Below the pieces are notes generated by a model. The model was not told the DNA's origin and made no database searches. It was given only the letters and a program-made list of their open reading frames with translations. Below are positions 11,317-20,985 of a DNA stretch of 64,000 bases, piece after piece (the stretch's first letter is position 1; each line of letters opens with the position of its first letter). Origin of the DNA: Arthrobacter sp. 31Y. Its GTDB lineage: Bacteria; Actinomycetota; Actinomycetes; Actinomycetales; Micrococcaceae. The stretch lies in NCBI RefSeq assembly GCF_000526335.1, contig NZ_JAFW01000001.1, positions 186,001 through 250,000 of the forward strand, in the 5' to 3' direction. A program made the translations under genes and the position numbers.

Positions 11317-12813
11317 CTACTCTCCGCGCACGATCTTGCGGAGCCGCTCCAACCTGGCGGCAATATCGCGTTCAGCTCCGTTATTGGTGGGCTCGTAGTA
11401 GTCCTTGCCCACCAAGTCATCCGGCGGATACTGCTGGGTTGCCACGCCGTGTGGTTCGTCATGTGCGTACTTGTAGCTCTTCCCATGGCCCAGCTGCTTT
11501 GCGCCCGGGTAGTGCGCATCACGCAGGTGCATGGGGATACCGCCACCGAACCCCGCGCGAACATCGGCCACTGCCTTGTTCAAACCCATATATGCGGCGT
11601 TGGACTTGGGCGCGGTGGCCAGATGGACCACGGCTTCGGCCAGCACTATCCGCCCCTCCGGCATGCCGATCAATTGCACTGCCTGTGCTGCGGCCACTGC
11701 GGTCAGCAACGCTGTGGGATCCGCCATTCCTATGTCCTCGGCGGCGGAGATCACAATCCGCCTCGCGACGAACCGTGGGTCTTCACCGGCTTCAAGCATT
11801 CGTGCCAAATAGTGCAAGGCGGCATCGACGTCCGAGCCACGAATGGACTTGATGAACGCGCTGGCCACATCGTAGTGCTGGTCACCGGCACGGTCGTAGC
11901 GAACGGCCGCGGCATCCAGGGCACGTTCAGTGTGGCGAAGTTCCACCAGCACGGGAGCGTCAGGAAGGCTGTCCGTCGCGAGCCCGGTTTCGCCGTCGTG
12001 GGTGTCGCTGTCCTCTTCAGTTCCTGTCGCATCGTCGTCGGAAATATCGACGGCGGCGGAGTCACCGAACGCGACGCCGGCGGCGGCTTCCAACGCTGTC
12101 AATGCCCTGCGGGCGTCGCCTCCGGACAGCCGGACCAGATGGTCCAAAGCCTCAGGGCTTAGCTCCACGCGGCCGGCAAGGCCGCGGGCGTCGGCCACAG
12201 CCCGCTGCAGCAGACCGGAGATGTCGTCATCTGTAAGTGGCTTCAGCGTCAGCAGGAGCGAGCGGGACAGAAGGGGCGACACCACGGAGAAGGACGGGTT
12301 TTCCGTGGTGGCAGCCACCAGCACCACCCACCGGTTCTCCACCCCAGGGAGCAGGGCATCCTGTTGGGCCTTGTTGAAACGATGGATCTCATCGAGAAAA
12401 AGAACGGTGGTCTTCTTGTAAAGGTCACGGGCTGTCAAGGCCTCATCCATGACGCGGCGTACATCCTTGACGCCGGCGGTAATGGCTGACAATTCAACGA
12501 ATTTACGCCCGGGCCCGCGCGCGATCACGTGGGCAAGCGTTGTCTTCCCGGTGCCGGGAGGACCCCAAAGGATCACCGAGCTGGGACCCGCAGGGCCTGA
12601 AGCCTCAGCACCTGCTGCCAGCTGACGCAAAGGCGAACCTTGCCCCAGCAGATGCTGCTGCCCCACCACCTCGTCAAGAGACCGGGGGCGCATTCTTACG
12701 GCGAGCGGACTCCGCTGGGAAGCCATCCAGCGGGCATCGGATGGACCCCCTGACACGGGCAGATCCTCCGACTCGTCGTCATCCACTGCACCGGCACCAA
12801 AGAGATCTTCCAC
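11317..12813 (-). CDS. rarA: Replication-associated recombination AAA+ ATPase RarA
   Basis: RarA/MgsA/WRNIP1-family clamp-loader-like ATPase acting at stalled forks. Walker A GPPGTGKT is at residues 84-91, Walker [10 protein letters not shown] at about 138-146, and LLSRS supplies the probable Arg finger (about 181-185). The C-terminal tetramerisation part contains [19 protein letters not shown] and GLNKAVADV. An acidic insertion of about 30 residues (254-285, many Asp/Glu/Thr) interrupts the region after the AAA lid. GTG start at 12813; 498 residues against about 440-450 usually. Stands alone, divergent from the acVLRF1-like gene. Confidence 0.95.
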   Translation of the reverse strand: MEDLFGAGAVDDDESEDLPVSGGPSDARWMASQRSPLAVRMRPRSLDEVVGQQHLLGQGSPLRQLAAGAEASGPAGPSSVILWGPPGTGKTTLAHVIARGPGRKFVELSAITAGVKDVRRVMDEALTARDLYKKTTVLFLDEIHRFNKAQQDALLPGVENRWVVLVAATTENPSFSVVSPLLSRSLLLTLKPLTDDDISGLLQRAVADARGLAGRVELSPEALDHLVRLSGGDARRALTALEAAAGVAFGDSAAVDISDDDATGTEEDSDTHDGETGLATDSLPDAPVLVELRHTERALDAAAVRYDRAGDQHYDVASAFIKSIRGSDVDAALHYLARMLEAGEDPRFVARRIVISAAEDIGMADPTALLTAVAAAQAVQLIGMPEGRIVLAEAVVHLATAPKSNAAYMGLNKAVADVRAGFGGGIPMHLRDAHYPGAKQLGHGKSYKYAHDEPHGVATQQYPPDDLVGKDYYEPTNNGAERDIAARLERLRKIVRGE

Positions 12814-12854
12814 ATGGATAGGCTACTCATAGTTCCAGCAAAGGAGACATCGAC

Positions 12855-13457
12855 GTGGATCGCCGAGCATCTGCCCCTCATCAGAGTCCCGGCAGCCGGA
12901 CTGCTTTGGTAGCCGCCGCCAGGTTGCAGGGTTGGGTGGACCGGTTCGCGGCAAGCCACGGTCCAGTTGCAGAAGACCTCGACGACGGTGGGGTACTTCT
13001 GAGGGCGGCCGACGGTGCGACTGCCCTCCTGAAGGCACCCTGGCCCGCCGACGGACGTCCCGGCCGGGGAGCAACAGGAGTGGAGCGTTTGGCTTCGCTG
13101 GCAACCCAGGAACGGGGGCTTGGCCTGCTGCTGGTTCGCAAGGGCGGCTACGCCATAGCTGCTGCCAGCGGGACAACAATCCTCGCTTCAAAAAGTGGTA
13201 ACCGCTTCCTGGAGGCCAAGGCCGCAGCGGAACACGCTGCGCGCATCTTCAACGACCACCACATTGAGTACCTCGTCCCGGGCGGCGACCGCGTGCTGGT
13301 GGAACAAGTTCTTTCCCAGCCGCTACTCAGGGCCCTTGCCGGGCGTGCGCGCCTGGCCTTCCTGGACGTTCAAGCTCCAAAGACTGCAGTGCTGGCAAAG
13401 TGCGCTGCCGATGCCTGCGCCATGCGCATCACGGTAACTGATCCGACCAAGGAGTAG
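12855..13457 (+). CDS. acVLRF1-like protein (Vms1/RF1-related peptidyl-tRNA hydrolase family) apparently lacking the catalytic loop
   Basis: A 200-residue protein. The GTG start has AAGGAGA seven bases upstream. From residue 87 on, the pattern (GLGLLLVRKGGYAI, ASKSGNR, AAAEHAARIF, YLVPGGDRVLVEQVL, AVLAKCAADACAMRITV) fits my recollection of the actinobacterial VLRF1 family, proposed ribosome-rescue peptidyl-tRNA hydrolases. Family members normally have about 25 residues after the segment equivalent to KSGNR, with a GGWSQQ-type loop and an Arg-rich helix. Here KSGNRFLEAK runs directly into AAAEHAARIF, so that segment is missing without a frameshift. Divergent from rarA. Family call is moderate; loss of activity is inference. 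Confidence 0.6.
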   Translation: MDRRASAPHQSPGSRTALVAAARLQGWVDRFAASHGPVAEDLDDGGVLLRAADGATALLKAPWPADGRPGRGATGVERLASLATQERGLGLLLVRKGGYAIAAASGTTILASKSGNRFLEAKAAAEHAARIFNDHHIEYLVPGGDRVLVEQVLSQPLLRALAGRARLAFLDVQAPKTAVLAKCAADACAMRITVTDPTKE

Positions 13458-13468
13458 CAGCCCAGGAA

Positions 13469-14266
13469 CTAGCAGCCGCTGGGCGCACGCCTCAGTGGCG
13501 CCTGCCGGTAAAGGTAACTGCCTTGGTCGGTGAAACCAGCTTGCGAGTAAAGCCGCTGTGCTCCGTGATTGGCCTCCGTGACCAGCAGCCAGAATCCCTC
13601 AAGATCTTGTTGGATCCCGGTGTTCAACAGGGCAGCCAGAACCTCGGTCCCGTATCCGCGCCGCCGGTGCTCTGCCGACGTCGCCATGCCGTAAATACCG
13701 CCCCAGCCATCCACCAAAGCCAGACGTCCGACGGCGGCGGGGACGCCGTCGTCGTCCCTCACCAATGCGTACAGAGAAGGGCAGGCGCTGAGAATCTTGT
13801 GGGCGACTGCCAGTTCAGCGTCGCCTCCGCGGCCGTCGACGGTCCACCACACGCGTAGCCATTCCTCAGAGGGCTCTGCGGCCATTTCAACGTTCCGGCG
13901 AGAGGTGCTGACAGGCAGCCCCTCCGCGCCGCGGATCATGATCTTTGTTGCCGACTGCCTCGTGTAGCGCTGCTCATCCAGGTAAGCATTGAGGGCGGCG
14001 CTGCGGGAGTCGTCAAAGACTTGGAAGATCAAGGGAAGGCGGCGGAGCCGATACCACTCCGCCGCCTTACGTACGAAGGGTGCGATGCCTGGGCCTTCCT
14101 CCAGCCCACCGGCAGCGTTCCTTGGCCACACGGAATTAGCCCTCTGGGTCACTCCGCCCGAAGCACGGAGGACCCACTCCCCCATCACGTCATGCTCAAG
14201 TTCTTCACGTTCAAGTGCAGGCCAGGCCTTATCCATGAGCGATTCCAGGAACGCTTGCTCCATCAT
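13469..14266 (-). CDS. GNAT-family N-acetyltransferase
   Basis: A 265-residue protein with a single clear GNAT domain in the C-terminal half: the acetyl-CoA loop is in GMATSAEHRRRGYGTEVLAALL (about residues 193-214), followed by LLVTEANHGAQRLYSQAGF. The N-terminal half resembles the degenerate GNAT-like domain of two-domain actinobacterial acetyltransferases. Substrate unknown. It lies downstream of aspS on the same strand, behind a terminator hairpin, and convergent with the acVLRF1-like gene. Confidence 0.85.
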   Translation of the reverse strand: MMEQAFLESLMDKAWPALEREELEHDVMGEWVLRASGGVTQRANSVWPRNAAGGLEEGPGIAPFVRKAAEWYRLRRLPLIFQVFDDSRSAALNAYLDEQRYTRQSATKIMIRGAEGLPVSTSRRNVEMAAEPSEEWLRVWWTVDGRGGDAELAVAHKILSACPSLYALVRDDDGVPAAVGRLALVDGWGGIYGMATSAEHRRRGYGTEVLAALLNTGIQQDLEGFWLLVTEANHGAQRLYSQAGFTDQGSYLYRQAPLRRAPSGC

Positions 14267-14294
14267 TCAGCAGCACCTTTCGTTTGGCGGGAAC

Positions 14295-14330
14295 GCCAAA
14301 GGCTCCCCACCGCAGTGGAGAGCCTTTGGC
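14295..14330 (-). terminator. aspS terminator hairpin
   Basis: GCCAAAGGCTC (14295-14305) pairs with GAGCCTTTGGC (14320-14330), with further CCAC/GTGG pairing inside the loop. It begins eight bases after the aspS stop on the transcribed strand. The T-rich side on the minus strand is modest, so termination strength is uncertain. The next gene (GNAT) starts only 28 bases beyond it. Confidence 0.75.
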
Positions 14331-14337
14331 AGTTGAA

Positions 14338-16131
14338 CTACTCGGCCTTCGCCTCTGCCTTGGCGGCAGGCTTGGACTCCGGCTTGAAGTCGACGCCCGC
14401 TTCCTTGCGCTGCTGCGCCGTGATGGGAGCAGGAGCTGCGGTCAGGGGGTCGTAACCGTTGCCGGACTTCGGGAACGCAATGACGTCGCGGATGGATTCC
14501 ACGCCGGCGAGCAGAGCCACCACGCGGTCCCAGCCGAGGGCCATGCCGCCATGCGGAGGGGCGCCGTACTTGAAGCCCTCCAGGAGGAAACCGAACTTCG
14601 TTTCGGCATCTTCCTTGTCCAGTCCCATGAGCTGGAAGACGCGTTCCTGCACTTCGCGCTCGTGGATACGGATGGAGCCGCCACCGATCTCGTTGCCGTT
14701 GCAGACGATGTCGTAGGCGTAGGAGAGTGCCGACTCCGGGTCTTTGTCGAACGTGTCAAGGAACTCCGGCTTGGGCGAGGTGAAGGCGTGGTGAACGGCC
14801 GTCCACTGTCCCCCGCCCACTGCGACGTCGCCAGAGGCAACAGCAGCGGCAGCAGGCTCGAACATGGGAGCGTCCACGATCCAAACGAACGCCCAGTCCT
14901 TGGGATCGATCAAGCCGGTGCGGTGGCCAATTTCAACACGTGCGGCACCCAGCAGGGCACGCGCCGCGGACTTCTCGCCGGCAGCAAAGAAGATGCAGTC
15001 GCCGGGCTTGGCGCCAACGGCGTCAGCAAGGCCGGCGCGCTCTTCATCCGTGAGGTTCTTGGCAACGGGGCCAGCGAGCTCGCCGTCCTCCTTGAAGAGG
15101 ACGTACGCCAGGCCCTTGTGTCCACGCTGCTTGGCGAATTCCTGCCAGCCGTCCAGGGTACGGCGCGGTTGGGAAGCGCCACCGGGCATGACCACTGCGC
15201 CGACGTAGGGTGCCTTGAAGACGCCGAAGTTAGTGTCTTTGAAGAACTCGGTAAGTTCAGTCAGCTCCACGCCGAAACGCAGGTCAGGCTTGTCCGAACC
15301 GTATTTGGCCATGGCGTCCAGGTACGTCATGCGGCGGATCGGGGTGGGGATCTCGACGTCGATCAACTGCCACAAGGCCTTGACGATCGCCTCGCCCAGT
15401 TCAATGACATCGTCCTGGTCAACGAAGCTGGCTTCGATGTCCAACTGCGTGAACTCCGGCTGACGGTCGGCACGGAAGTCCTCGTCACGGTAGCAACGGG
15501 CAATCTGGTAATACTTCTCGAAGCCGCCCACTTGGAGGAGCTGCTTGAAAAGCTGCGGCGACTGCGGCAGGGCGTACCAGGAACCCGGGGCAAGACGAGC
15601 CGGAACCACGAAGTCGCGGGCGCCTTCCGGCGTCGAACGCGTCAGCGTAGGTGTCTCGATTTCGACGTATCCGCGCTGGTGCAGCAGTTCGCGTGCCACT
15701 CGGTTTGCCTCTGAACGCAGGCGCATGTTGCGTGCGGGGCCGGGGCGGCGCAGGTCCAGGTAGCGGTGCTTAAGCCGGGCTTCCTCGCCGACCTCCACGT
15801 GCTCGTCGATCTGGAACGGGAGAGGCTCGGAGGTGTTGAGGATAACAACGTTGTCCGCGATAACCTCGATTTCGCCCGTTGCCAGAGCCGGATTCTCGTT
15901 GCCTTCAGGGCGCTTGTTGACGGTACCCGTCACCTGCAGCACGTACTCGTTCCGAAGGCCGTGGAAGACCTCTTCCTCACGGACAACCACCTGGGCGACA
16001 CCGGAGGCGTCACGCAGGTCAACGAATGCAACGCCACCGTGATCACGGCGGCGGCCCACCCAGCCGGCCAGGGTAACGGTTTGTCCAATGTGCTCGGAGC
16101 GAAGGGATCCGAGGTCATGTGTGCGCAGCAC
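14338..16131 (-). CDS. aspS: Aspartate--tRNA ligase (possibly Asp/Asn nondiscriminating)
   Basis: Class II synthetase. N-terminal OB-fold anticodon-binding domain ([21 protein letters not shown]), bacterial GAD insertion in the middle, and catalytic motifs including [20 protein letters not shown] and the C-terminal [12 protein letters not shown]. 597 residues. The last 15 or so residues form an Ala/Lys/Glu tail ([15 protein letters not shown]) beyond the family core. Whether it also charges tRNA-Asn depends on gatCAB being present elsewhere, which this window cannot show. Confidence 0.97.
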   Translation of the reverse strand: MLRTHDLGSLRSEHIGQTVTLAGWVGRRRDHGGVAFVDLRDASGVAQVVVREEEVFHGLRNEYVLQVTGTVNKRPEGNENPALATGEIEVIADNVVILNTSEPLPFQIDEHVEVGEEARLKHRYLDLRRPGPARNMRLRSEANRVARELLHQRGYVEIETPTLTRSTPEGARDFVVPARLAPGSWYALPQSPQLFKQLLQVGGFEKYYQIARCYRDEDFRADRQPEFTQLDIEASFVDQDDVIELGEAIVKALWQLIDVEIPTPIRRMTYLDAMAKYGSDKPDLRFGVELTELTEFFKDTNFGVFKAPYVGAVVMPGGASQPRRTLDGWQEFAKQRGHKGLAYVLFKEDGELAGPVAKNLTDEERAGLADAVGAKPGDCIFFAAGEKSAARALLGAARVEIGHRTGLIDPKDWAFVWIVDAPMFEPAAAAVASGDVAVGGGQWTAVHHAFTSPKPEFLDTFDKDPESALSYAYDIVCNGNEIGGGSIRIHEREVQERVFQLMGLDKEDAETKFGFLLEGFKYGAPPHGGMALGWDRVVALLAGVESIRDVIAFPKSGNGYDPLTAAPAPITAQQRKEAGVDFKPESKPAAKAEAKAE

Positions 16132-16240
16132 AGCATTCCTTTCAGCATGAAATTTAGAGGGACCGCTGCAAAGCGGTCCCGTCCGAGTTTACCCGCCCCG
16201 GCCACGGCTCCTGCCACAGGCAGGACAAGCTATCGACGGA

Positions 16241-17587
16241 TCAGGCGGTGGTGACCCGGACGTGCAGATCCTCTTCCGACGGCGCCCAGCTCGCAGGGTC
16301 AGCGTCTACCTGCTCACCGGAGCGGATGTCCTTGACCTGGTGCTTGCCGTCGTCGTCGGTGAACCACACGAACGGAATGCCTCGACGATCCGCGAACTTG
16401 ATCTGCTTGCCGAACTTCTCCGCTTTGGCTGCAACTTCGGTGGCAATGCCCCGACCGCGCAATTGGGCGGCAATGTCCTGAGCAGCGGACCAGCTGTCGT
16501 CCGTGTTCAAGGCCACCAACACTGCGGTGGGAACAGATCGGGAGGCCGTAGCCAGTTCCTGGCTGAGGATGCGGGACACGAGTCGCGTCACGCCAATGGA
16601 AAGCCCGACGCCGGGGAACTTGCGGTTGCCCTTGCTCGCCAACGCGTCGTAGCGGCCTCCGGAACAGATGGAACCCAGCTGCTCGTGGCCCACCAGGACG
16701 GTCTCAACGACGGTCCCTGTGTAGTAGTCCAGGCCGCGGGCGATGCTGAGGTCGGCAATAACCTTGCCAGGGGCCCGCTGGACGGCAGCCTCAATAACCT
16801 GCTGAAGCTCATTCAGGCCCTCTTCCAGGAGGTCGTCCTTGACTCCAAGTGCACGCACTCGTTCCACGAATGAGGTGTCTTCCGTTCGAATGCCAGCCAA
16901 TTCCAGCGCCAGCGCAGCCTGCTCGTCCGTGGCTCCGAGTTCACTCTTCAGCAGCTCAGCCACCTTGGCGGCGCCGATTTTTTCCAGTTTGTCGATGCTG
17001 CGCAGCACCCCTGCCGTGTCAGTGAGCCCAATGCCGCGATAGAAGCCTTCAGCCAGCTTGCGGTTGTTGATCCGAAGCCGGAAGTCCGGGATCGGGAGGG
17101 CGCTCAAGGCCTCGGCGATGACCAACGCGATTTCGACGTCGTAACGGAACGGCAGTTCGCCGTCGCCCACAACATCGATGTCCGCCTGAGTGAACTCACG
17201 CGCACGGCCTTCCTGCGGACGCTCGCCCCGCCAAACTTTCTGGATCTGGTACCGGCGGAAGGGAAATGCCAGGTAGCCGGCGTTCTCCACCACATAGCGG
17301 GCAAAGGGAACGGTCAGGTCGAAGTGAAGGGCCAAGGCGTTCGGGTCAGACTTGTCCGACTTGACAGCCTCACCTTCATCGTCCTGAAGCCGGCTCAGGC
17401 CATAGACCTCTTTGTCGATCTCGCCTTTGCGGAGCAGCTGTCCCACGGTTTCAACAGCACGGGTCTCAATGGAGGAAAAGCCGTGGAGCTCGAAGGTCTT
17501 CCGGAGCGTATCCAGCACATGGAGTTCCACCAACCGCTCCTGGGGAAGCCACTCGGGGAATCCGGACAGGGAGGCGGTACGTGCCAT
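16241..17587 (-). CDS. hisS: Histidine--tRNA ligase
   Basis: Class II synthetase charging tRNA-His. The ATG at 17587 gives MARTASLSGFPEWLP, typical of actinobacterial HisRS; an open extension of six codons upstream was rejected. Motifs seen: motif 2 region around VWRGERPQEGRAREFTQAD, the His-specific motif ARGLDYYTGTVVE, and SICSGGRYDAL. The C-terminal anticodon domain covers about residues 335-430. 448 residues. Divergent from the cyclophilin gene across a 205-base region with two inverted repeats. Confidence 0.97.
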   Translation of the reverse strand: MARTASLSGFPEWLPQERLVELHVLDTLRKTFELHGFSSIETRAVETVGQLLRKGEIDKEVYGLSRLQDDEGEAVKSDKSDPNALALHFDLTVPFARYVVENAGYLAFPFRRYQIQKVWRGERPQEGRAREFTQADIDVVGDGELPFRYDVEIALVIAEALSALPIPDFRLRINNRKLAEGFYRGIGLTDTAGVLRSIDKLEKIGAAKVAELLKSELGATDEQAALALELAGIRTEDTSFVERVRALGVKDDLLEEGLNELQQVIEAAVQRAPGKVIADLSIARGLDYYTGTVVETVLVGHEQLGSICSGGRYDALASKGNRKFPGVGLSIGVTRLVSRILSQELATASRSVPTAVLVALNTDDSWSAAQDIAAQLRGRGIATEVAAKAEKFGKQIKFADRRGIPFVWFTDDDGKHQVKDIRSGEQVDADPASWAPSEEDLHVRVTTA

Positions 17588-17637
17588 GGTGGAAAGTCTC
17601 CTCAAAGAAAGCTGACGCTGGCATCACACCGCAGCTT

Positions 17638-17713
17638 TAAACGCCCTTTCGGCGTTTACAGGGCGGACGACCAGCCGGTCATGCATAAACTATGTGCGGC
17701 AGCCAGTTTATGC
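17638..17713. repeat. Two inverted repeats in the hisS / cyclophilin divergent region
   Basis: First: TAAACGCC (17638-17645) and GGCGTTTA (17651-17658), a tight 8-bp stem with a five-base loop. Second: GCATAAACT (17683-17691) and AGTTTATGC (17705-17713), a perfect 9-bp repeat with a 13-base spacer. They lie 50-130 bases upstream of hisS and 80-155 bases upstream of the cyclophilin start. They could be operator-like or RNA hairpins; there is no T-run marking a terminator. I do not recognise either motif. Confidence 0.6.
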
Positions 17714-17792
17714 TTTCCGCGCGTGCACATCTAATGCAGCATGCCCGGTTCCTGTCGGCAGCCACCAAAAGTGGACACAATCAGGAGGACTC

Positions 17793-18587
17793 TTGGCAAC
17801 AAGGTCGCGGGATGACCGCGAAGCGAAACGGCGCATCAGGCAGATGGAAGCCAAGCGTGCCCTGCGGCAGGAACAGGGCAAGCGACGCAAGCGCGACAAC
17901 ACCATCGCCGTGAGTGCGGCCGGCGTGGCGGTGGTATTGGCCGTCGTGCTGCAACTGACAGCCTTCAGCTCGAACCCCACCGAGGCGGAGTTCGCCGCCG
18001 CCGAAGCAGGGCTCAGTTCACCGTCCGCGTCCCCCGCCGCATCGAACAGCGCCGACATACCCGGTCCGGAAACGGCTGCTGGAAAGACCTTCACCGGCGA
18101 ACTCGCATTGAACAGCGGCGTGCTCGGCATCGAACTGAACGGAACCGCGGCACCGCAGGCTGCCGCCGTCTTCAAGTCCCTGAGTGACGCCGGGTACTAC
18201 AACGGGAAGTTCTGCCACCGCCTGACGACGTCCGAAACGTTCGGGCTCCTGCAGTGCGGCGCCACCGACGAAAACGGGACGGACGACCCTAACTACCGAT
18301 GGGGTCCACTGGAAAACGCGCCTGCGGACAACAACTACCCTGCCGGGACCATTGCCGTGGCCCGCACCGGGAACAACGCATTCGGCAACGGCCACCAATT
18401 TTTCATTGTTTACAAGGACACCACCATTCCGGCTGATACGGCCGGTGGATACACCGTGGTGGGTAAGGTGACCAGCGGCCTGGACGTCGTTGCCAAGATT
18501 GCCGCAGCAGGCCTCAAACCCGGTGAAAACGCCAGCGACGGCGCCCCTGTGGCACCTGTCACGATAGACTCGTTTTCTCTGAAGTAA
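17793..18587 (+). CDS. Membrane-anchored cyclophilin-type peptidylprolyl isomerase
   Basis: Cis-trans prolyl isomerase probably acting outside the membrane. The TTG start is chosen because AGGAGG sits five bases upstream; the open frame further upstream is not family-like. A basic cytoplasmic N-terminus (residues 1-35, rich in Arg and Lys) precedes one membrane helix at about 37-57, an Ala/Ser/Pro linker, and the cyclophilin domain with GYYNGKFCHRL, GTIAVARTGNNAFGNGHQFF and YTVVGKVTSGLDVV. 264 residues. Divergent from hisS and followed by the DUF349 gene, the neighbourhood of ppiB in mycobacteria. Confidence 0.9.
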   Translation: MATRSRDDREAKRRIRQMEAKRALRQEQGKRRKRDNTIAVSAAGVAVVLAVVLQLTAFSSNPTEAEFAAAEAGLSSPSASPAASNSADIPGPETAAGKTFTGELALNSGVLGIELNGTAAPQAAAVFKSLSDAGYYNGKFCHRLTTSETFGLLQCGATDENGTDDPNYRWGPLENAPADNNYPAGTIAVARTGNNAFGNGHQFFIVYKDTTIPADTAGGYTVVGKVTSGLDVVAKIAAAGLKPGENASDGAPVAPVTIDSFSLK

Positions 18588-18653
18588 CCAGCTCCCGGCC
18601 CGGCCCGGAGTGCATTACCTGAGCAGTTCCCTCCAAGCGAAAGACTTTTAGCG

Positions 18654-20276
18654 GTGACAGACAGTCAGAAATCCGACGAAACAGCAGTAGCGGCCAACGA
18701 AGAAGCAGTCGAGGCAAACGGCGCCAATGATTCAGCGGCGCCAGCTCCCGTGAACAATGCTCCAGCCAGCGAGGCAGCTCAGGCGCCTCAGGCAGATGCA
18801 GCTGCTCCAGCCGACGAAGCACCTCAGGCAGATGCACCAGCTCCGACTCCCGAGGCAGCTGCGACTGCCGGGGACACTACGGATCACGCTGCGGCAGCAG
18901 CGCCCGCGGCACCGGCTGCTCCTCGCCCGACGCCGTCCTCAGCGCCTTCCCCAGCCGCCTTCGCGGCCCGCCCAAAGGCTCCTGCCGCCGTCGTTCCTGC
19001 CGCCCCTGCGGTATCTGCGGCGTCACTCGCCGAGGCAGCCAAGTGGGGGCGCGCCGAAGGTGATGGCCACGTCTTCCTGACACTGGACGGTGAAGAGATC
19101 GCTGTTGGTCAGTACCCGGGCGTCAGCACCGATGAGGCCCTTGGCTACTTTGCCCGCAAGTTTGACGACGTCATTGCACAGGTAGTTCTCCTGGAACACC
19201 GCGTGGAGTCCAAGGCACCTGCCACGGACATGCAGAAGACTGTCACGCACCTGCGTGAGCAGCTCGCGGAGCGCAACATGGTGGGCGACATCCGTGCTGC
19301 CGAGGCCCGCTTGGACGCCCTGTCAGCCCAGGTCGTTGAACTGGAAAAGTCGGAGAAAGCAGCCCATGAGGCGGTGCGCGCCAGCGAACTCGCGGCTCGC
19401 GAAGCAATCGTTGCTGAAGCTGAAACCATCGCCGGACAGGACCCCGCTCAAATCCAGTGGAAAACGTCCAGCGCACGAATGAACGAGCTGTTTGAAACGT
19501 GGAAGGCCGCGCAGAAGAGCGGGGTCAGGCTCGGCCGCAGCAACGAAGACGCACTCTGGAAGCGTTTCCGCTCGGCTCGGACGGTCTTCGATCGTCACCG
19601 CCGCGCCTACTTCTCCCAGCTGGACAGCAACAACTCTGCGGCAAAGTCCGCCAAGGAAGCCCTGATTGCAGAGGCCGAAGCGCTCTCCACCTCCACCGAC
19701 TGGGGATTCGCAGCAGGCGAGTACCGCAGGTTGATGGACCAGTGGAAGACCACGCCTCGCGCAAGCCGCAAGGATGATGACGCACTGTGGGGCCGCTTCC
19801 GCGCCGCCCAGGACGTCTTCTTCAGCAACCGTCAGGCCGCCAACGAGCAGATCGATCAGGAATACACTGCCAACCTGGGTGTGAAGGAACAGCTGGTGGC
19901 TGAAGCGCAGGCTCTCCTGCCCATCAACGATCTCAACGCTGCCAAGAAGGCTCTCCAATCCATCAGGGATCGTTGGGAAGATGCCGGCAAGGTTCCCCGC
20001 GCCGATATGGGCAGGATCGAGGCCGGGCTGCGCAAGGTTGAGGACGCGGTCCGTGAAGCCGAGGAAGAGAAATGGCGCCGGAGCAACCCGGAAACCAAGG
20101 CCCGCACCAACAGCGCGTTGTCACAGCTTGAGTCCGCCATCGCAGGCCTTAAGGAGGATCTGGAGAAGGCTGAAAAGGCCGGCGACCAGCGCCGCATCAA
20201 GGCTGCCCGCGAAGCACTGGAAGCACGTCAAGCATGGCTTGACCAGATCCAGCGCTCCGCCAGTGACCTCGCCTAG
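18654..20276 (+). CDS. DUF349 coiled-coil protein with Ala/Pro-rich N-terminus
   Basis: A 540-residue protein starting at GTG. Residues about 1-125 are low-complexity Ala/Pro/Gln-rich and probably disordered. Residues 180-250 are a coiled coil (LREQLAERNMVGDIRAAEARL). Then come repeated DUF349 helical units marked by similar pieces such as ARMNELFETWKAAQKSG, ALWKRFRSARTVFDRHR, YRRLMDQWKTTPRASRKDD and ALWGRFRAAQDVFFSNR. Function is not established for the family. No membrane segment. It follows the cyclophilin gene by 66 bases and ends at a strong hairpin. Confidence 0.88.
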   Translation: MTDSQKSDETAVAANEEAVEANGANDSAAPAPVNNAPASEAAQAPQADAAAPADEAPQADAPAPTPEAAATAGDTTDHAAAAAPAAPAAPRPTPSSAPSPAAFAARPKAPAAVVPAAPAVSAASLAEAAKWGRAEGDGHVFLTLDGEEIAVGQYPGVSTDEALGYFARKFDDVIAQVVLLEHRVESKAPATDMQKTVTHLREQLAERNMVGDIRAAEARLDALSAQVVELEKSEKAAHEAVRASELAAREAIVAEAETIAGQDPAQIQWKTSSARMNELFETWKAAQKSGVRLGRSNEDALWKRFRSARTVFDRHRRAYFSQLDSNNSAAKSAKEALIAEAEALSTSTDWGFAAGEYRRLMDQWKTTPRASRKDDDALWGRFRAAQDVFFSNRQAANEQIDQEYTANLGVKEQLVAEAQALLPINDLNAAKKALQSIRDRWEDAGKVPRADMGRIEAGLRKVEDAVREAEEEKWRRSNPETKARTNSALSQLESAIAGLKEDLEKAEKAGDQRRIKAAREALEARQAWLDQIQRSASDLA

Positions 20277-20300
20277 GGGTTTCTAAGAAAGCACTTCCTG

Positions 20301-20342
20301 CAGGCTCCGTCCGGGTTATCCACATAACCGGGACGGAGCCTG
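20301..20342 (+). terminator. Long hairpin after the DUF349 gene
   Basis: The 19-base arms 20301-20319 and 20324-20342 pair with a single mismatch around a four-base CCAC loop. It begins 25 bases after the stop codon. No T-run follows, so it may act as an RNA 3'-end stabiliser or a weak terminator. Confidence 0.75.
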
Positions 20343-20376
20343 TACTCGTAGGGCGGTCACACGGAATGATCGACGA

Positions 20377-20985
20377 ATGGTCCCCGCTGTCACTGCCCCG
20401 CTCTTGCAGGAGCCGGTCATCTCCGAGCTCTACTCCCCCAGCCGCATCTTTTCATGGAACGAACTGCAGGGGATGGCATTCGATGGCATCCTGCTGCCCC
20501 TGTACGGAAAGAGTTACGCTTCCCCCGGTGTGGCAGTCACTCACCGCCTGAGAGCCCGTGCAGCGGCACTGACGGTCCCGGAACGGATACGAACCAAGGT
20601 GGTGGCCGGGCGGCTCACTGCAGCGTGGATCTACGGTTGCGCCAAACCACCCGAGCACTTGTCACTGCTGGTTGATGCTAAACACCGCATCTCCAGCCTG
20701 CGGGGAAGCACGGCATGCAGCTTGCACGAAGTCCGGCTGGGTCAAATGGACGTCGTCAGCCTGGGCGGAATGCTGGTCAGCAGCCCACTTCGTACCGCCG
20801 CAGATATCGCCCTCCACGTCGAAACAGATCGCGCGTTGCCTGCGTTGAAGCGACTGCTGGCACGGGAAGAGCTTGGCATCAAGCTCCGCCTCCTGATTCT
20901 GGCCGTCGAGTCCACCCCGCGGGTTCCGCACAAAAGACGTGCCCTGGCAACGTTGGCCCAGCTAGCCCCTGCAGACCCGCGCTAG
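20377..20985 (+). CDS. AbiEi-antitoxin-like / DUF559-associated-type hypothetical protein
   Basis: A 202-residue soluble protein. Recognisable pieces are [14 protein letters not shown] near the middle and [21 protein letters not shown], which resemble the C-terminal part of the AbiEi-like antitoxin / DUF559 N-terminal family common in actinobacteria. No nuclease core follows and no toxin partner is adjacent, so a type IV toxin-antitoxin role is not supported here. The start is uncertain: no strong ribosome binding site precedes the ATG at 20377. It overlaps the end of rel by four bases, convergently. Confidence 0.55.
   Translation: MVPAVTAPLLQEPVISELYSPSRIFSWNELQGMAFDGILLPLYGKSYASPGVAVTHRLRARAAALTVPERIRTKVVAGRLTAAWIYGCAKPPEHLSLLVDAKHRISSLRGSTACSLHEVRLGQMDVVSLGGMLVSSPLRTAADIALHVETDRALPALKRLLAREELGIKLRLLILAVESTPRVPHKRRALATLAQLAPADPR

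Noticed and set aside
20315..20323. TTATCCACA, a consensus DnaA box, in the loop region of the hairpin after the DUF349 gene
   Set aside because: Single copy inside a palindromic terminator; no cluster of boxes and no dnaA/dnaN neighbourhood.
20377..20985. A type IV toxin-antitoxin system near rel
   Set aside because: Only an antitoxin-like C-terminal domain is seen; no AbiEii-type nucleotidyltransferase toxin is adjacent.
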